Below the pieces are notes generated by a model. It did no database searches, was not told where the DNA came from, and saw only the letters and a program-made list of their open reading frames with translations. 64,000 nucleotides of DNA from Methylophilaceae bacterium (GTDB lineage Bacteria > Pseudomonadota > Gammaproteobacteria > Burkholderiales > Methylophilaceae), in contig JAPKBG010000001.1 of NCBI GenBank assembly GCA_028823485.1, positions 62,001 to 126,000 on the forward strand, in the 5' to 3' direction. A program made the position numbers and the translations under genes. Positions 29,721-38,776 of the stretch are shown here, one piece after another (within the stretch, counting starts at the first letter, position 1; the number at the start of each line of letters is the position of its first letter).

Positions 29721-29834
29721 ATGATAGACGAAAAAAAACGTGACCGAAATAATAAATTGGTTGGTTGGACGATTGGCATTCTCGCCATCACCTTCTTTAT
29801 TACATCGTTTTACTTTGGGGCAGGTACGCACTAA
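29721..29834 (+). CDS. Small membrane protein of the cytochrome oxidase locus (37 residues)
   Basis: A 37-codon gene starts at ATG 29721, with AAAGGG eight bases upstream. Its product begins MIDEKKRDRNNK, a charged cytoplasmic part, and continues as one membrane helix (about residues 13-33) ending GAGTH. The stop overlaps the Cox11 start (TAATG), so the two are translationally coupled. Betaproteobacterial oxidase loci commonly carry such a short protein just before cox11, annotated as a cytochrome oxidase small assembly protein. It is a small gene that is easily missed in annotation. Confidence 0.85.
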   Translation: MIDEKKRDRNNKLVGWTIGILAITFFITSFYFGAGTH

Positions 29835-30391
29835 TGTCTGCCAATAGTATTATAAAAGCTAATAATAAAAGCTTAGCGATTAAGTTGGTGGTTGTTGTTG
29901 CTGCAGGTCTTGCCTTTGGCTTTGCACTTGCGCCGCTATACGACGTTGTGTGCAAGGCTATTGGTATTAATGGTAAAGCTGATATAACGGCTACTGATAT
30001 TTCAAAAGGCATAACGGTAGATAAATCACGAGTAGTGACTATTTTATTTACTGGTCAAACAATGCCGGGTTTAGACTGGAGTTTTGATTCAAACCAAAGT
30101 AGCATGCAAGTCCACCCAGGTGAAATCACCCTCACATCATATACTGCGCGAAATGATGGGGACAAACCCATTGTTGGTACTGCAGTGCCGAGTGTTGTCC
30201 CTGAAGTGGCGGCATTACATTTTAAGAAGATTGAGTGTTTTTGTTTTAGTAACCAGACATTGCAACCAGGTGAAGTAAAAGATATGCCAATCCGTTATTA
30301 CATTAGTCCAGATTTGCCCAAAAGTATTAATACTGTTACGTTATCCTATGCTTTTTACAAGGTAGATGACAAAGATGCTGAAAATAATTAA
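29834..30391 (+). CDS. ctaG: Cytochrome c oxidase assembly protein Cox11 (CtaG)
   Basis: The 185-residue protein has one N-terminal membrane helix (about residues 14-34) and a periplasmic copper-binding domain. The conserved Cys motif FKKIECFCFSNQTL and the PLYDVVCKAIG segment are typical. It delivers copper to the CuB site of subunit I. The start, ATG 29834, overlaps the stop of the small protein. The frame is open further upstream, but that part is the small gene read in another frame. Confidence 0.96.
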   Translation: MSANSIIKANNKSLAIKLVVVVAAGLAFGFALAPLYDVVCKAIGINGKADITATDISKGITVDKSRVVTILFTGQTMPGLDWSFDSNQSSMQVHPGEITLTSYTARNDGDKPIVGTAVPSVVPEVAALHFKKIECFCFSNQTLQPGEVKDMPIRYYISPDLPKSINTVTLSYAFYKVDDKDAENN

Positions 30392-30412
30392 TTGATTATA
30401 GGTTTTACAGCT

Positions 30413-30610
30413 TTAGGTTCTAACAATCACGCCAGTATAGAAGCCAAGCATTAACAGTGAAAATAAGAAGATTGAAAGTCCAACACGCCAAGTTAAAGAC
30501 TTAATCATTCTGGCATCATGTTGATTACCTTTCATCATGTGATATAGGGCTGAAAATAAGCTATAACCAATTAACAGTAACATGCCAATGACAATAATTT
30601 TGAACAACAT
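30413..30610 (-). CDS. DUF2909 twin-transmembrane protein
   Basis: The 65-residue protein has two hydrophobic helices (about residues 4-25 and 43-63) around a charged loop (MKGNQHDARMIKS). This is the DUF2909 pattern. Its members sit in cytochrome oxidase loci, usually on the opposite strand as here, between cox11 and surf1. The role is unknown. An in-frame ATG starts it at 30610. Confidence 0.85.
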   Translation of the reverse strand: MLFKIIVIGMLLLIGYSLFSALYHMMKGNQHDARMIKSLTWRVGLSIFLFSLLMLGFYTGVIVRT

Positions 30611-30704
30611 GATGAATCTCCAAACAGTTAATATGCCATTATGCGATTTGTACTGAGTGTTTGCAATGATGATGCGTGAGCTGAACTAAATTAAGTGATG
30701 ATTG

Positions 30705-31442
30705 ATGAGAAAGTACCTGTTTAAACCTAAGCTGTTCATGACGATTGCCACCTTGTTGGTAATGACGTTATGTATTCGTTTGGGTTTTTGGCAATATGAT
30801 AAAGCGCAAGAACGTATCGTGGCACAAGGTCAAATTGACCAAGGATTAGAAAAACCACCTGTTCAGTTGTCTGCTGGCATCAGTGATAATAGTCAGTGGC
30901 GCTATAAACGCGTTACATTTAAAGGCACTTATATGCCTGAGTATGAAATTTTACTTGATAATCGCGTACACAATACTAAAGCTGGCTATCAAATTGTTAC
31001 ACCTGTAAAAGTTGTTGGTGAGGAAGCGTATGTGATGGTTAACCGAGGGTGGATTGAGGGTAACCTAAACAGAGAGGCCCCTGTTTATGAAACCCCAACA
31101 GGAGAGTATACTTTTGTTGGAGACTTATTTTTTCCACTAGATAAAGTATTTACCTTAGAAGTAGAACATAGTGCTAATGCTCCGTGGCTATCATTATGGC
31201 AACATATTAATATGCCGCGCTATCAATCACTAGTGCCTTTTAAGGTAAAGCCTTATATGGTGCGTTTGGCGCCAAGTAATGCTGTGGGTGGGTTTGTGCG
31301 CGAGTGGCCAGTGCCGAAAAATCGTATTACCTTACATTTGGGATATGCATATCAGTGGTTTGGTTTTGCATTTACTTTTTTTGTTATCTATATCGTCTTA
31401 AATTTAAAGCAATTGAAAAAAGGAAATAAAGAGAATGAGTAA
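30705..31442 (+). CDS. SURF1-family cytochrome oxidase assembly protein
   Basis: The 245-residue protein has two membrane helices, near the N-terminus (MTIATLLVMTLCIRLGFWQYDKA) and the C-terminus (WFGFAFTFFVIYIVL), with a periplasmic domain between them. The SURF1 marks include GFWQ, VMVNRGWI and the LHLGYAYQWF heme-binding helix. It helps insert heme a into subunit I. ATG 30705 is preferred over the TTG one codon earlier. It overlaps the next gene by eight bases. Confidence 0.95.
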   Translation: MRKYLFKPKLFMTIATLLVMTLCIRLGFWQYDKAQERIVAQGQIDQGLEKPPVQLSAGISDNSQWRYKRVTFKGTYMPEYEILLDNRVHNTKAGYQIVTPVKVVGEEAYVMVNRGWIEGNLNREAPVYETPTGEYTFVGDLFFPLDKVFTLEVEHSANAPWLSLWQHINMPRYQSLVPFKVKPYMVRLAPSNAVGGFVREWPVPKNRITLHLGYAYQWFGFAFTFFVIYIVLNLKQLKKGNKENE

Positions 31443-32040
31443 TCAGAATCTTGCTGATGTTAAAGCATTAAAAGGTAAAAAGATGTTTCTGTTATTGGTG
31501 CTCGTATTTGTGTTGCCATTTACAATAGCACTCACTTTACATCTATTAGATATTAGGCCAAGTGGCAAAAGTTTTGGCAACCTGATTACTCCTGTTGTCG
31601 CACTAGAAATTCCAGCATTGGATGATGCGAAAGGCGTTAGATTTCCTGGAGAGCAATGGAGCAAAATTTGGAGCATCGTTATGGTGGCGGAAGCTGGCTG
31701 TAACGAAGCTTGTGAGCAGAATGTCGATAAGTTAAACAGGGTGCAGCGGTCATTAAATAAAGAAAAAGATCGTGTACAGCGGATACTCGTTTTAAAAAAA
31801 GGATTTGATGTTAAACAGATTAATCAGTTACAAGAAAAGTTCCCACAGTTGATTGTATTAATTGCTAAAGACGCAGAGCAGCAACAGTATGTTCAGACGT
31901 TTGAGCAGGTAGCAGTACAAGACAGTATTTATCTGGTGGACCCACTGAATAATCTAATGATGCATTACCCAAAAGATGTAGAGCCAAAAGAGCTACGTCA
32001 CGATATTATGCGATTGTTAAAAAATTCTTGGGGAGGGTAA
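31435..32040 (+). CDS. SCO-like membrane-anchored thioredoxin-fold protein
   Basis: The 201-residue protein has an N-terminal helix (FLLLVLVFVLPFTIALTL). A domain with a CxxxC pair follows (AEAGCNEACEQNVDKL, about residues 85-95), as in SCO copper chaperones. The His ligand expected later in SCO proteins is not obvious. It lies between surf1 and ctaA, where betaproteobacteria often carry a poorly annotated protein of this kind. It may handle copper or thiols for the CuA site; that is an inference from position and motif. Confidence 0.75.
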   Translation: MSNQNLADVKALKGKKMFLLLVLVFVLPFTIALTLHLLDIRPSGKSFGNLITPVVALEIPALDDAKGVRFPGEQWSKIWSIVMVAEAGCNEACEQNVDKLNRVQRSLNKEKDRVQRILVLKKGFDVKQINQLQEKFPQLIVLIAKDAEQQQYVQTFEQVAVQDSIYLVDPLNNLMMHYPKDVEPKELRHDIMRLLKNSWGG

Positions 32041-32042
32041 GT

Positions 32043-33014
32043 ATGTTTAAACGAATAGCTTACATTGCAATGGTTTTAACATTATGTGTGGTGGTGCTAG
32101 GTGCTTATGTACGTCTTGCAGATGCTGGATTAGGCTGTCCTGATTGGCCAGGCTGTTACGGTACGTTAACGGTGCCACAAAGTGCTGAAGCCTTAGCAGA
32201 TGCACATACTGCTTATCCAGACGTGCCAGTTGAGAATGCGAAAGCATGGAAAGAAATGATACACCGCTATTTGGCGGGCATATTAGGTTTGTTTGTGTTG
32301 GCGCTTTTTGTGCAAGCATGGCGTGAAAGGAAGGCGATTAACGTAAGCCCATGGTTGCCAACTGCATTGATTGGTATTGTTGGTTTCCAGGCCATGCTAG
32401 GCATGTGGACTGTCACCATGCTGTTAAAGCCAGCCATCGTTACCATGCATTTAATGGGAGGGATGACGACACTTGCGATTTTGACATGGATAACCCATCG
32501 ACATTGGGGCGTATCATCAGCTAAGTTCTTATTGTCAGGTAGTACACGATACTTTGTACGGTTTGCACTTCTTATTCTAATCGCACAGATATTCTTAGGT
32601 GGTTGGACCAGTACGAACTATGCAGCATTAGCTTGTACCGATTTTCCAACCTGTCATGGCGAGTGGGTGCCTAATATGGATTTTGCTAATGCATTCCATT
32701 GGTTCCGCGAGTTGGGTGAAAACCTGGATGGCCAGCCCTTAAGCTTGTCTGCATATGTTGCGATTCAGTGGACCCACCGTGTTGGGGCATTAATTACATT
32801 TTTTTATGTTGGACTGTTAGGTTTAACACTACTTAAACAGGTGCAGTTACGTGGCCCTGCCACTATGATGTTGGTTTTATTGGTTGTCCAAATCGGGTTA
32901 GGCATCGCTAATTTATTGTTATACCTACCAACAGTATTAGCAGTCGCCCATAACTTGGTTGCAGCATTGCTCTTGATGACCGTTGTTATGATAAACTCCA
33001 AAATTACAGATTAA
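32043..33014 (+). CDS. ctaA: Heme A synthase (CtaA/COX15)
   Basis: The 323-residue membrane protein with eight predicted helices oxidises the C8 methyl of heme O to make heme A. Family signatures are VVVLGAYVRLADAGLGCPDWPGCYG near the start, the paired His motifs (WKEMIHRYLAG, TMHLMG, IQWTHRVGAL, AVAHNLVA) and the Cys pair in ALACTDFPTCHG. ATG 32043 is chosen because GGGAGGG stands five bases upstream. It follows the SCO-like gene with almost no gap. Confidence 0.97.
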   Translation: MFKRIAYIAMVLTLCVVVLGAYVRLADAGLGCPDWPGCYGTLTVPQSAEALADAHTAYPDVPVENAKAWKEMIHRYLAGILGLFVLALFVQAWRERKAINVSPWLPTALIGIVGFQAMLGMWTVTMLLKPAIVTMHLMGGMTTLAILTWITHRHWGVSSAKFLLSGSTRYFVRFALLILIAQIFLGGWTSTNYAALACTDFPTCHGEWVPNMDFANAFHWFRELGENLDGQPLSLSAYVAIQWTHRVGALITFFYVGLLGLTLLKQVQLRGPATMMLVLLVVQIGLGIANLLLYLPTVLAVAHNLVAALLLMTVVMINSKITD

Positions 33015-33063
33015 CGCAATATGTATGTTGGGATTTTTACCCAAATAATTAAAAGGTTATTGA

Positions 33064-33972
33064 ATGAGTGCAACAACAGGAATAAACCAATCTGGAACAA
33101 AGACAGACTTTAGTAGTTTTTTTGCCTTATGTAAGCCGCGTGTCACCGCCCTGATTGTCTTTACGGCAATCATTGGTATGTTCTTGGCAACGCCAGGCAT
33201 GGTGCAATGGAACATCTTGTTAGCGGCGACTGTCGGTATTGCAATGGCATCAGGTGCCGCGGCTGCGTTCAATCATTTAGTCGAGCAAAAAATCGATGCG
33301 AAAATGGCGCGAACAAGAGGCCGTCCGCTACCCACAGGACAAATTAACTCTAAACAAACCTTTATTTTCGCCACCATCGTCGCGCTAGTTGGTTTGTTTA
33401 TTTTGTACTTTTTTGTGAATCCACTCACGATGTGGCTCACCTTTGCTACTTTTCTTGGTTATGCCGTGGTGTATACCATCTTTCTTAAGCCAGCAACACC
33501 ACTGAATATCGTGATTGGTGGCTTATCTGGCGCGATGCCGCCAGCATTAGGTTGGGCTGCAGTAACAGGTGTGGTTTCAGCAGAGGCATGGATACTGGTA
33601 TTGATTATCTTTGCTTGGACGCCACCGCACTTCTGGGCATTAGCGCTTTATCGTCGTGAAGAATATGCAAAGTCAGGTTTGCCAATGTTGCCAGTGACGC
33701 ATGGTGAAATGTATACAAGATTACACATCTTGCTCTACACCATTATTCTAGTTGCCGTTACATTGATTCCTTTTGCTATGCGCATGAGCGGCATCATCTA
33801 TTTGGTTTCCGTACTCATACTGGATGCAATCTTTATGGGCTATGCCATCAAGTTGTATAAAACCTATACGGATGAACTAGCAAAAAGTACATTCAATTAC
33901 TCTATTTTGTACTTAATGCTGCTATTTTTAGCCTTGGTGATTGACCACTATTGGACAATACTGCCGCATTAA
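33064..33972 (+). CDS. ctaB: Heme O synthase / protoheme IX farnesyltransferase (CtaB)
   Basis: The 302-residue UbiA-family prenyltransferase attaches farnesyl to heme B, the step before CtaA. The aspartate-rich site is in [24 protein letters not shown], and the second polar loop is [26 protein letters not shown]. Seven to nine helices are evident. It is the last gene of the oxidase/heme A locus and is followed by a long palindromic terminator. Confidence 0.98.
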   Translation: MSATTGINQSGTKTDFSSFFALCKPRVTALIVFTAIIGMFLATPGMVQWNILLAATVGIAMASGAAAAFNHLVEQKIDAKMARTRGRPLPTGQINSKQTFIFATIVALVGLFILYFFVNPLTMWLTFATFLGYAVVYTIFLKPATPLNIVIGGLSGAMPPALGWAAVTGVVSAEAWILVLIIFAWTPPHFWALALYRREEYAKSGLPMLPVTHGEMYTRLHILLYTIILVAVTLIPFAMRMSGIIYLVSVLILDAIFMGYAIKLYKTYTDELAKSTFNYSILYLMLLFLALVIDHYWTILPH

Positions 33973-33982
33973 TTTGGGCATC

Positions 33983-34036
33983 CCACTCAATAAAAAGCCC
34001 TGCTATCATCTGATAGCAGGGCTTTTTATTGAGTGG
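33983..34036. terminator. 54-base perfect palindrome, bidirectional terminator
   Basis: Two 26-base arms (33983-34008 and 34011-34036) are exact inverted copies around a TC centre. The GC-rich core (AGCCCTGCTATCA) flanked by A5 and T5 makes a strong bidirectional terminator for ctaB on plus and for the tRNA-Arg transcript on minus. The perfect pairing far beyond the core is unusual. Confidence 0.9.
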
Positions 34037-34051
34037 CTTTGAGTTGTTATT

Positions 34052-34128
34052 TGGTGCGCCTGACAGGAATCGAACCTGCGACCCCCAGTTTCGGAAACTG
34101 GTACTCTATCCAGCTGAGCTACAGGCGC
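34052..34128 (-). tRNA. tRNA-Arg (CCG anticodon)
   Basis: On the minus strand a 77-base cloverleaf begins GCGCCTGTAGCTCAGC and ends in an encoded CCA. The anticodon stem CCAGT/ACTGG encloses TTCCGAA, giving anticodon CCG for the CGG arginine codon. The T-loop is GTTCGAATC. It reads toward the palindromic terminator, which probably ends its transcript. Confidence 0.97.
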
Positions 34129-34230
34129 GTGTTGCGGATTATATCAAAGGGGGTGCTGATTGTCTGTGTCAGGTGTTAAAGCTAGTGTTGATGCGCTTAA
34201 CTTGCTGGTATAATTATTTTATTCAATTTA

Positions 34231-34761
34231 ATGATGAGTTTTAACAAGATGAGTAACGATGCAGCGGCGACACAGAATATCAGTCTAGTACAAAAAGCGA
34301 TTATTTTATTGGGAGGTATTATTGCCCCAATTTTTGTTATTTATACCATTACGAAATCACCTGAAGTGGCGATGAAAGAAGCGGCTGTTGTTGATAGAAC
34401 AGCCGTCGTTGAAAATATCGCACCTTTGGCACAGGTTGAGCTTGCTTCAGCAAGTGATGGGCCAAAAGTCGAAAAGAGCGGGGAAGAAGTTGTTAATCAA
34501 TCCTGTGCGGCATGTCATGGCACAGGCCTAATGAACTCACCTATACTTGGTGATGCTAGCGCTTGGTCTTCGCGTATTGCACAAGGTTATGAGACATTAA
34601 CCAAAAACGCGATTGCAGGCATTCGTTTGATGCCTGCGCGTGGAGGTAATGCTGATTTGACTGACAATGAAATGGCTAAAGCTGTTGCTTATATGGCGAA
34701 CCAAGCTGGGGCTGACTTTAAAGCGCCAGAAGCTGCGGCACCTGAAGATGCAGAGTATTAA
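34231..34761 (+). CDS. Membrane-anchored cytochrome c (c5 type)
   Basis: The protein has one N-terminal membrane helix (about residues 21-44) and one class I cytochrome c domain with CAACHGTG (about residues 97-104) and a Met ligand in RLMPARGGNADLTDNEM. It ends in an acidic Ala/Pro tail. The pattern is that of cytochrome c5, an electron carrier in the periplasm that could feed the nearby aa3 oxidase. The start may be ATG 34231 or the in-frame ATG at 34249; neither has a strong site. Confidence 0.9.
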   Translation: MMSFNKMSNDAAATQNISLVQKAIILLGGIIAPIFVIYTITKSPEVAMKEAAVVDRTAVVENIAPLAQVELASASDGPKVEKSGEEVVNQSCAACHGTGLMNSPILGDASAWSSRIAQGYETLTKNAIAGIRLMPARGGNADLTDNEMAKAVAYMANQAGADFKAPEAAAPEDAEY

Positions 34762-34790
34762 GCCACTAAATCCACATTGAAGGTGCGCGA

Positions 34791-35609
34791 ATGGCGACTT
34801 ATGCAATAGGGGATATTCAGGGTTGTTATCATGCTTTTCAAGCGTTATTGAAGCGCATCGAGTTTAATCTTTTAGCGGATACGTTGTGGCTGGTTGGTGA
34901 TATTGTTAATCGCGGTAGTGGATCATTAGAAGTCTTAAGGTGGTGTTATCGTCATCAGGATAATGTCAAAATGGTTTTGGGTAATCATGACTTGCATGCG
35001 GTAGCAATCGCACATGGCATTCGAAAATTAAACCGTAGTGATACCCTGCAGCCTATCTTTGATGCGCCAGATGCTGACGTGTTATTAACTTGGTTGCGCC
35101 ATCAGCCCTTGATGGTGGCAAATCACGACTATGTCATGGTGCATGCAGGGCTATTGCCACAATGGCAACTAAGCGATGCTTTGGCTTATGCTAAAGAGGT
35201 GGAAGCGGCATTACAGAGCGATGCTTACATCGACTTCTTAGCTAATATGTATGGGAACTCACCTAATGTTTGGCATGATGATTTAACGGGTTATGACCGA
35301 TTACGTGCCATCACCAATGCAATGACGCGGATGCGAGTTTGTACGCATGACGGCGCACTCGACTTTGACTTTAAAGGACAGTTAGGCGAAGTGCCAGAAG
35401 GGTTGGTACCTTGGTTTGATTTACCTAATCGCGCATCTAAAAATCAGCAGATGATTGTTGGTCACTGGTCGGCATTGGGTTTGCATCAACATGAACATGT
35501 TTATGCACTAGATACGGGTTGTTTATGGGGTGGGCAGTTAACGGCGATGTGTTTAGAAACTAAACAAATAACACAAGTGAATTCGAAGAAAAAAGATCAG
35601 CCTAACTAA
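34791..35609 (+). CDS. apaH: Symmetrical diadenosine tetraphosphatase ApaH
   Basis: The 272-residue metallophosphatase splits Ap4A to two ADP and in other bacteria also decaps Np4-capped RNA. The metal motifs GDIQGCYHAF (residues 7-16), GDIVNRG and GNHDLH are present, followed by VHAGLLPQW and the C-terminal IVGHWSALG and ALDTGCLWGG. The length is normal. It follows the cytochrome gene by 29 bases and ends tail to tail with the acyltransferase gene. Confidence 0.97.
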   Translation: MATYAIGDIQGCYHAFQALLKRIEFNLLADTLWLVGDIVNRGSGSLEVLRWCYRHQDNVKMVLGNHDLHAVAIAHGIRKLNRSDTLQPIFDAPDADVLLTWLRHQPLMVANHDYVMVHAGLLPQWQLSDALAYAKEVEAALQSDAYIDFLANMYGNSPNVWHDDLTGYDRLRAITNAMTRMRVCTHDGALDFDFKGQLGEVPEGLVPWFDLPNRASKNQQMIVGHWSALGLHQHEHVYALDTGCLWGGQLTAMCLETKQITQVNSKKKDQPN

Positions 35610-35626
35610 ATCTAACACCTATCATG

Positions 35627-36376
35627 TTAAAGCTTCAGCTGCACAGAAATGCTTTCAAATACGGCATGTGTCAGGGCTTGCCTATTGCCTGCTTTAGGGC
35701 TGATTGGCGTCAAGAAGTGTAACTCCACCACTGGTGCTTTCTGCTTTAACACATTCATCATCGATTCTACCATTGTGGTTTCTCCAGCGTATGCCATAGC
35801 CGTGTTGATGCCGCCATTTGGGAGAGGGTAGCGTATGGCGATAGGATGGAGTGGGGTGTTGGCGTTAATAGCGGCCTGTACAATGCTACTTTTAAAACGA
35901 GCCAACTCTGTGCCATCTGTCGTTGTACCTTCGGGAAAAAAGCCAACGTTACTGCCCGCGACAAGGTTATTAACAGTCGTTTCAACAATGCGTGCAGTAT
36001 CTTTGCGACTACTTCTGTCGATGAAAATCGTACCTGACTTTCTAACAAGGTAGCCCAATACTGGCCAGTTATTAATGTCGGACTTGGCGATAAATTGTAA
36101 TGGGATAATGCTATTCAGTGCATAGATGTCAGCCCAAGAAATGTGGTTGGCTAGAAACATACTATTGGATAGGTTGCCTTTGGGTAACTTCCCAGTCGTT
36201 ATGAGCTGAATATTGAAGCAGTTTAATAAGGCATTGCACCACCACTTTGTGAGGGTTGTTCTAGGTTTTGCGCTAATAAAAGGCCAAGAAGTGGCGATAA
36301 TCGATATGCCAATTAATACATGGATGAATACGCGAAAGATGCGATAGCTACGTGTGAATAGGTTGGTTTGTTGCAA
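35627..36376 (-). CDS. 1-acyl-glycerol-3-phosphate-type acyltransferase (PlsC/OlsA-like)
   Basis: The 249-residue protein has an N-terminal membrane helix and a PlsC domain. The catalytic motif NHISWAD (HX4D) is near residue 77 and the substrate motif FPEGTTTDG is near residue 145. It lies two bases after an OlsB-like acyltransferase gene. That pairing suggests it is OlsA, the O-acyltransferase that completes ornithine lipid, rather than the phospholipid PlsC. The assignment between the two is by context. Confidence 0.85.
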   Translation of the reverse strand: MQQTNLFTRSYRIFRVFIHVLIGISIIATSWPFISAKPRTTLTKWWCNALLNCFNIQLITTGKLPKGNLSNSMFLANHISWADIYALNSIIPLQFIAKSDINNWPVLGYLVRKSGTIFIDRSSRKDTARIVETTVNNLVAGSNVGFFPEGTTTDGTELARFKSSIVQAAINANTPLHPIAIRYPLPNGGINTAMAYAGETTMVESMMNVLKQKAPVVELHFLTPISPKAGNRQALTHAVFESISVQLKL

Positions 36377-36378
36377 TT

Positions 36379-37152
36379 TTATTTTAAGAAGTGCGAGGCA
36401 TATCTTTTGTTGATTTCAGATAAAGTTAACATTAACAGTATATCGGCAGTATTGAAACTGCTATCCCATGCTGGCACACCGCAGATTTTGGCACCTAAGC
36501 GCAAATAACCTTTAATCAACGGGGGGCATATCGCCTTTGCATTCGTATTGAGCGACTCTATTGGTAAATGTACATGAGGGAAAACGCGATACTCTACTGG
36601 ACATAAATAATTCTCTTTTAATTGCGTATACAGTGATGCCGCAGCATGACCACCATCATTCATTGGGATGCTGGCACAGCCAATCATATGTTCATAGCCA
36701 TGTGTTTGCATGTATTTAGCTAAACCACCCCACAGCATTGTGATGGTAGCGCCATTGCGGTAGTTTTGATGGACACAAGCACGGCCAACTTCAACCGTAT
36801 TATCCAATAAGTGATTGATGCGGCTTAAATCAAATTCACCAGATGAATAGTAACAACCTGCTTCATTGGCTTGTTTTGGCGTTAATATGCGATAAGTGCC
36901 GATAACTTGCTGTGTGTTAGTGTCGCGGACAAGCAGGTGATCACAATAAGCATCGAAGCCATCAATGTCTAAACCATTATTGTTCGCTATTTGAGCGCCC
37001 ATTTCTTCGGCAAATACCTTATAACGTAAGCGTTGAGCTTCTTTTACTTCACTGGGGTTTCTTGCTAAAGACACTTTTAAACCTGGTTGGCTTGGCGTGG
37101 TTTGTTGGCTAGGTATTGCTTTTAGTGCGCTTAATACTTGTTTTTGAATCAT
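36379..37152 (-). CDS. olsB: OlsB-like L-ornithine N-acyltransferase (GNAT, hemolysin-like)
   Basis: The 257-residue protein has the acyl-homoserine-lactone-synthase/hemolysin-like GNAT fold. Marks are RLRYKVFAEEMGA (about residues 43-55), DHLLVRDTNTQQVIGTYRIL, and VEVGRACVHQNYRNGATITMLW. OlsB transfers a 3-hydroxyacyl chain from ACP to ornithine, the first step of ornithine lipid synthesis. With the next gene only two bases downstream, the pair would make a phosphorus-free membrane lipid. Other GNAT acyltransferases of this fold cannot be excluded. Confidence 0.8.
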   Translation of the reverse strand: MIQKQVLSALKAIPSQQTTPSQPGLKVSLARNPSEVKEAQRLRYKVFAEEMGAQIANNNGLDIDGFDAYCDHLLVRDTNTQQVIGTYRILTPKQANEAGCYYSSGEFDLSRINHLLDNTVEVGRACVHQNYRNGATITMLWGGLAKYMQTHGYEHMIGCASIPMNDGGHAAASLYTQLKENYLCPVEYRVFPHVHLPIESLNTNAKAICPPLIKGYLRLGAKICGVPAWDSSFNTADILLMLTLSEINKRYASHFLK

Positions 37153-37261
37153 CAGTCATCTCCCCTTTGATTAGAAGAGATGGTATGAGATTGAGGTGAA
37201 ACTTAGATTAAAATTAAATGACGGTTTTATGAAGGCGCTGAACTTTAAATATGTGATGCGC

Positions 37262-37714
37262 CTAATGGGTGACACGAGAAGTGCCATTGCCTTCTACGAT
37301 GCGTACACTGTCGCCAGGATTAAATTGTTCATCAGCTTCTTGTACAATTGCGACAAGGCCGCCACCACTGAGTTTTATCGTGATTTCTAATGCATCTTTA
37401 CGTGTAACGCCTTCTTCTATAACTGCGCCAGCAATGCCGCCAGCAACAGCGCCAATCACGGCACCAATGCTGCTTCCGCGACCGCTACCGATAGAGCCAC
37501 CAGCAATACCGCCGATTGCGCCACCAGCAGCTGTGCCTATCGGTGATTTAGTGCCCTCAAGTAGGACGTTGCGTACGCTTTCAACGACACCCGTTCTAAC
37601 CGTCTGTACTTTACGTGCATCATCGCGTGAATAAACACTACCAGAGTTTGAGCTAGCACACGATGCCAACAATATGGATAAGGTCGCAATAATAATAAAT
37701 GTTGGAAATCTCAT
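37262..37714 (-). CDS. SlyB-like glycine-zipper outer-membrane lipoprotein
   Basis: From the ATG at 37714 (AGGAGA six bases upstream) the protein has 150 residues. It starts with a lipoprotein signal (IIIATLSILLASC, lipobox Cys near residue 19). A glycine-zipper segment follows (GTAAGGAIGGIAGGSIGSG and GAVIGAVAGGIAGAVI, about 60-95), then a small beta domain. This is the Pcp/SlyB family of outer-membrane lipoproteins. The frame is open upstream but without a credible start. It is 40 bases after the PfkB gene on the same strand. Confidence 0.9.
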   Translation of the reverse strand: MRFPTFIIIATLSILLASCASSNSGSVYSRDDARKVQTVRTGVVESVRNVLLEGTKSPIGTAAGGAIGGIAGGSIGSGRGSSIGAVIGAVAGGIAGAVIEEGVTRKDALEITIKLSGGGLVAIVQEADEQFNPGDSVRIVEGNGTSRVTH

Positions 37715-37754
37715 GATTTCTCCTGTCAAATCGAACGGTTTAGAATTTAAAGAT

Positions 37755-38708
37755 TTAGGTCGTTTGTGCTTTATTAGTTTCTTCTTTAATAAGCGCTTGA
37801 CTATAAATGTCCTCAATATTTTCACGGCTTGGTTTGTGATTTTGGCCGCCACGGCTAGCAATTTTAATGGCGCCCATTGTCGCAGCTAGTCTGCCGCAAG
37901 TAGGCCAGTCCCATTTCCTTACAATGCCATACAACAAGCCTGCACGATAAGCATCACCACAGCCGGTTGGATCAACCACTGCAGTAGGTTTAACGCTTGG
38001 AATTACATGGCGTTGACCATCTGCATAAATATGCGAGCCTTCAGCGCCCAGTGTAACGATAAGTGCATCTACTTTTACTGCTATTTGGTCCAAAGTTAAG
38101 CCTGTTTTATCCTGTAGTACTTGTGCCTCATAATCGTTCACTGCTAAGTAGGTTGCCATATTGATAAAATGCATAAGCTCCTCACCATTAAACATCGGTA
38201 AGCCTTGGCCTGGATCAAACATAAATGGAATCTTGGCATCAAAACATTCTTTTGCATGCTGGAACATACCATCACGGCCATCAGGCGCAATAATTGCCAC
38301 ATCAATATCTTTTGCATCATTGATGCTATTTTGATGCGATTCCATCATCGCACCAGGATGGAAAGCGGTGATTTGATTGTCGTCTAAATCGGTTGTGATA
38401 AAGGCTTGTGCAGTGAATGTATTTGGAATCGTTTTAATATGTAGATTCGATAATTTATTTTCATCCATCCAAGTTTGGTAGTTGCCGAAATCTTCCCCAA
38501 CGGTTGCCATAATAAGAGGCTCACCTTCAAGTAATTGTAGGTTGTAAGCAATATTGCCTGCAGTACCACCAAACTCTTTACGCATTTCTGGGACGAAAAA
38601 CGCAACGCTAAGCTTGTGAATTTGATCCGGTAGGATATGGTTTTTAAATTGATCTTGGAACACCATAATGGTGTCAAAAGCGATGGAACCGCAGATAAGT
38701 GTTTGCAT
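37755..38708 (-). CDS. PfkB-family carbohydrate/nucleoside kinase
   Basis: The 317-residue protein is a ribokinase-family kinase. The family's second signature DPTGCGDAYRAGLLYGI holds the catalytic Asp and anion hole (about residues 244-260). The first signature region EFGGTAGNIAYNL is near residue 46. Its length and EFGGTAGN motif resemble bacterial adenosine-kinase-like members annotated in Methylophilaceae and relatives, but the substrate cannot be set from sequence. It stands between the lipoprotein gene and a broken TetR gene, all on the minus strand. Confidence 0.9.
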   Translation of the reverse strand: MQTLICGSIAFDTIMVFQDQFKNHILPDQIHKLSVAFFVPEMRKEFGGTAGNIAYNLQLLEGEPLIMATVGEDFGNYQTWMDENKLSNLHIKTIPNTFTAQAFITTDLDDNQITAFHPGAMMESHQNSINDAKDIDVAIIAPDGRDGMFQHAKECFDAKIPFMFDPGQGLPMFNGEELMHFINMATYLAVNDYEAQVLQDKTGLTLDQIAVKVDALIVTLGAEGSHIYADGQRHVIPSVKPTAVVDPTGCGDAYRAGLLYGIVRKWDWPTCGRLAATMGAIKIASRGGQNHKPSRENIEDIYSQALIKEETNKAQTT

Positions 38709-38776
38709 AAGATTGAGTGTTGAATTAAGTTAAAACAACATTATGTTTTAGCGAGATGTGTTCTTGCAAGTTAAAA

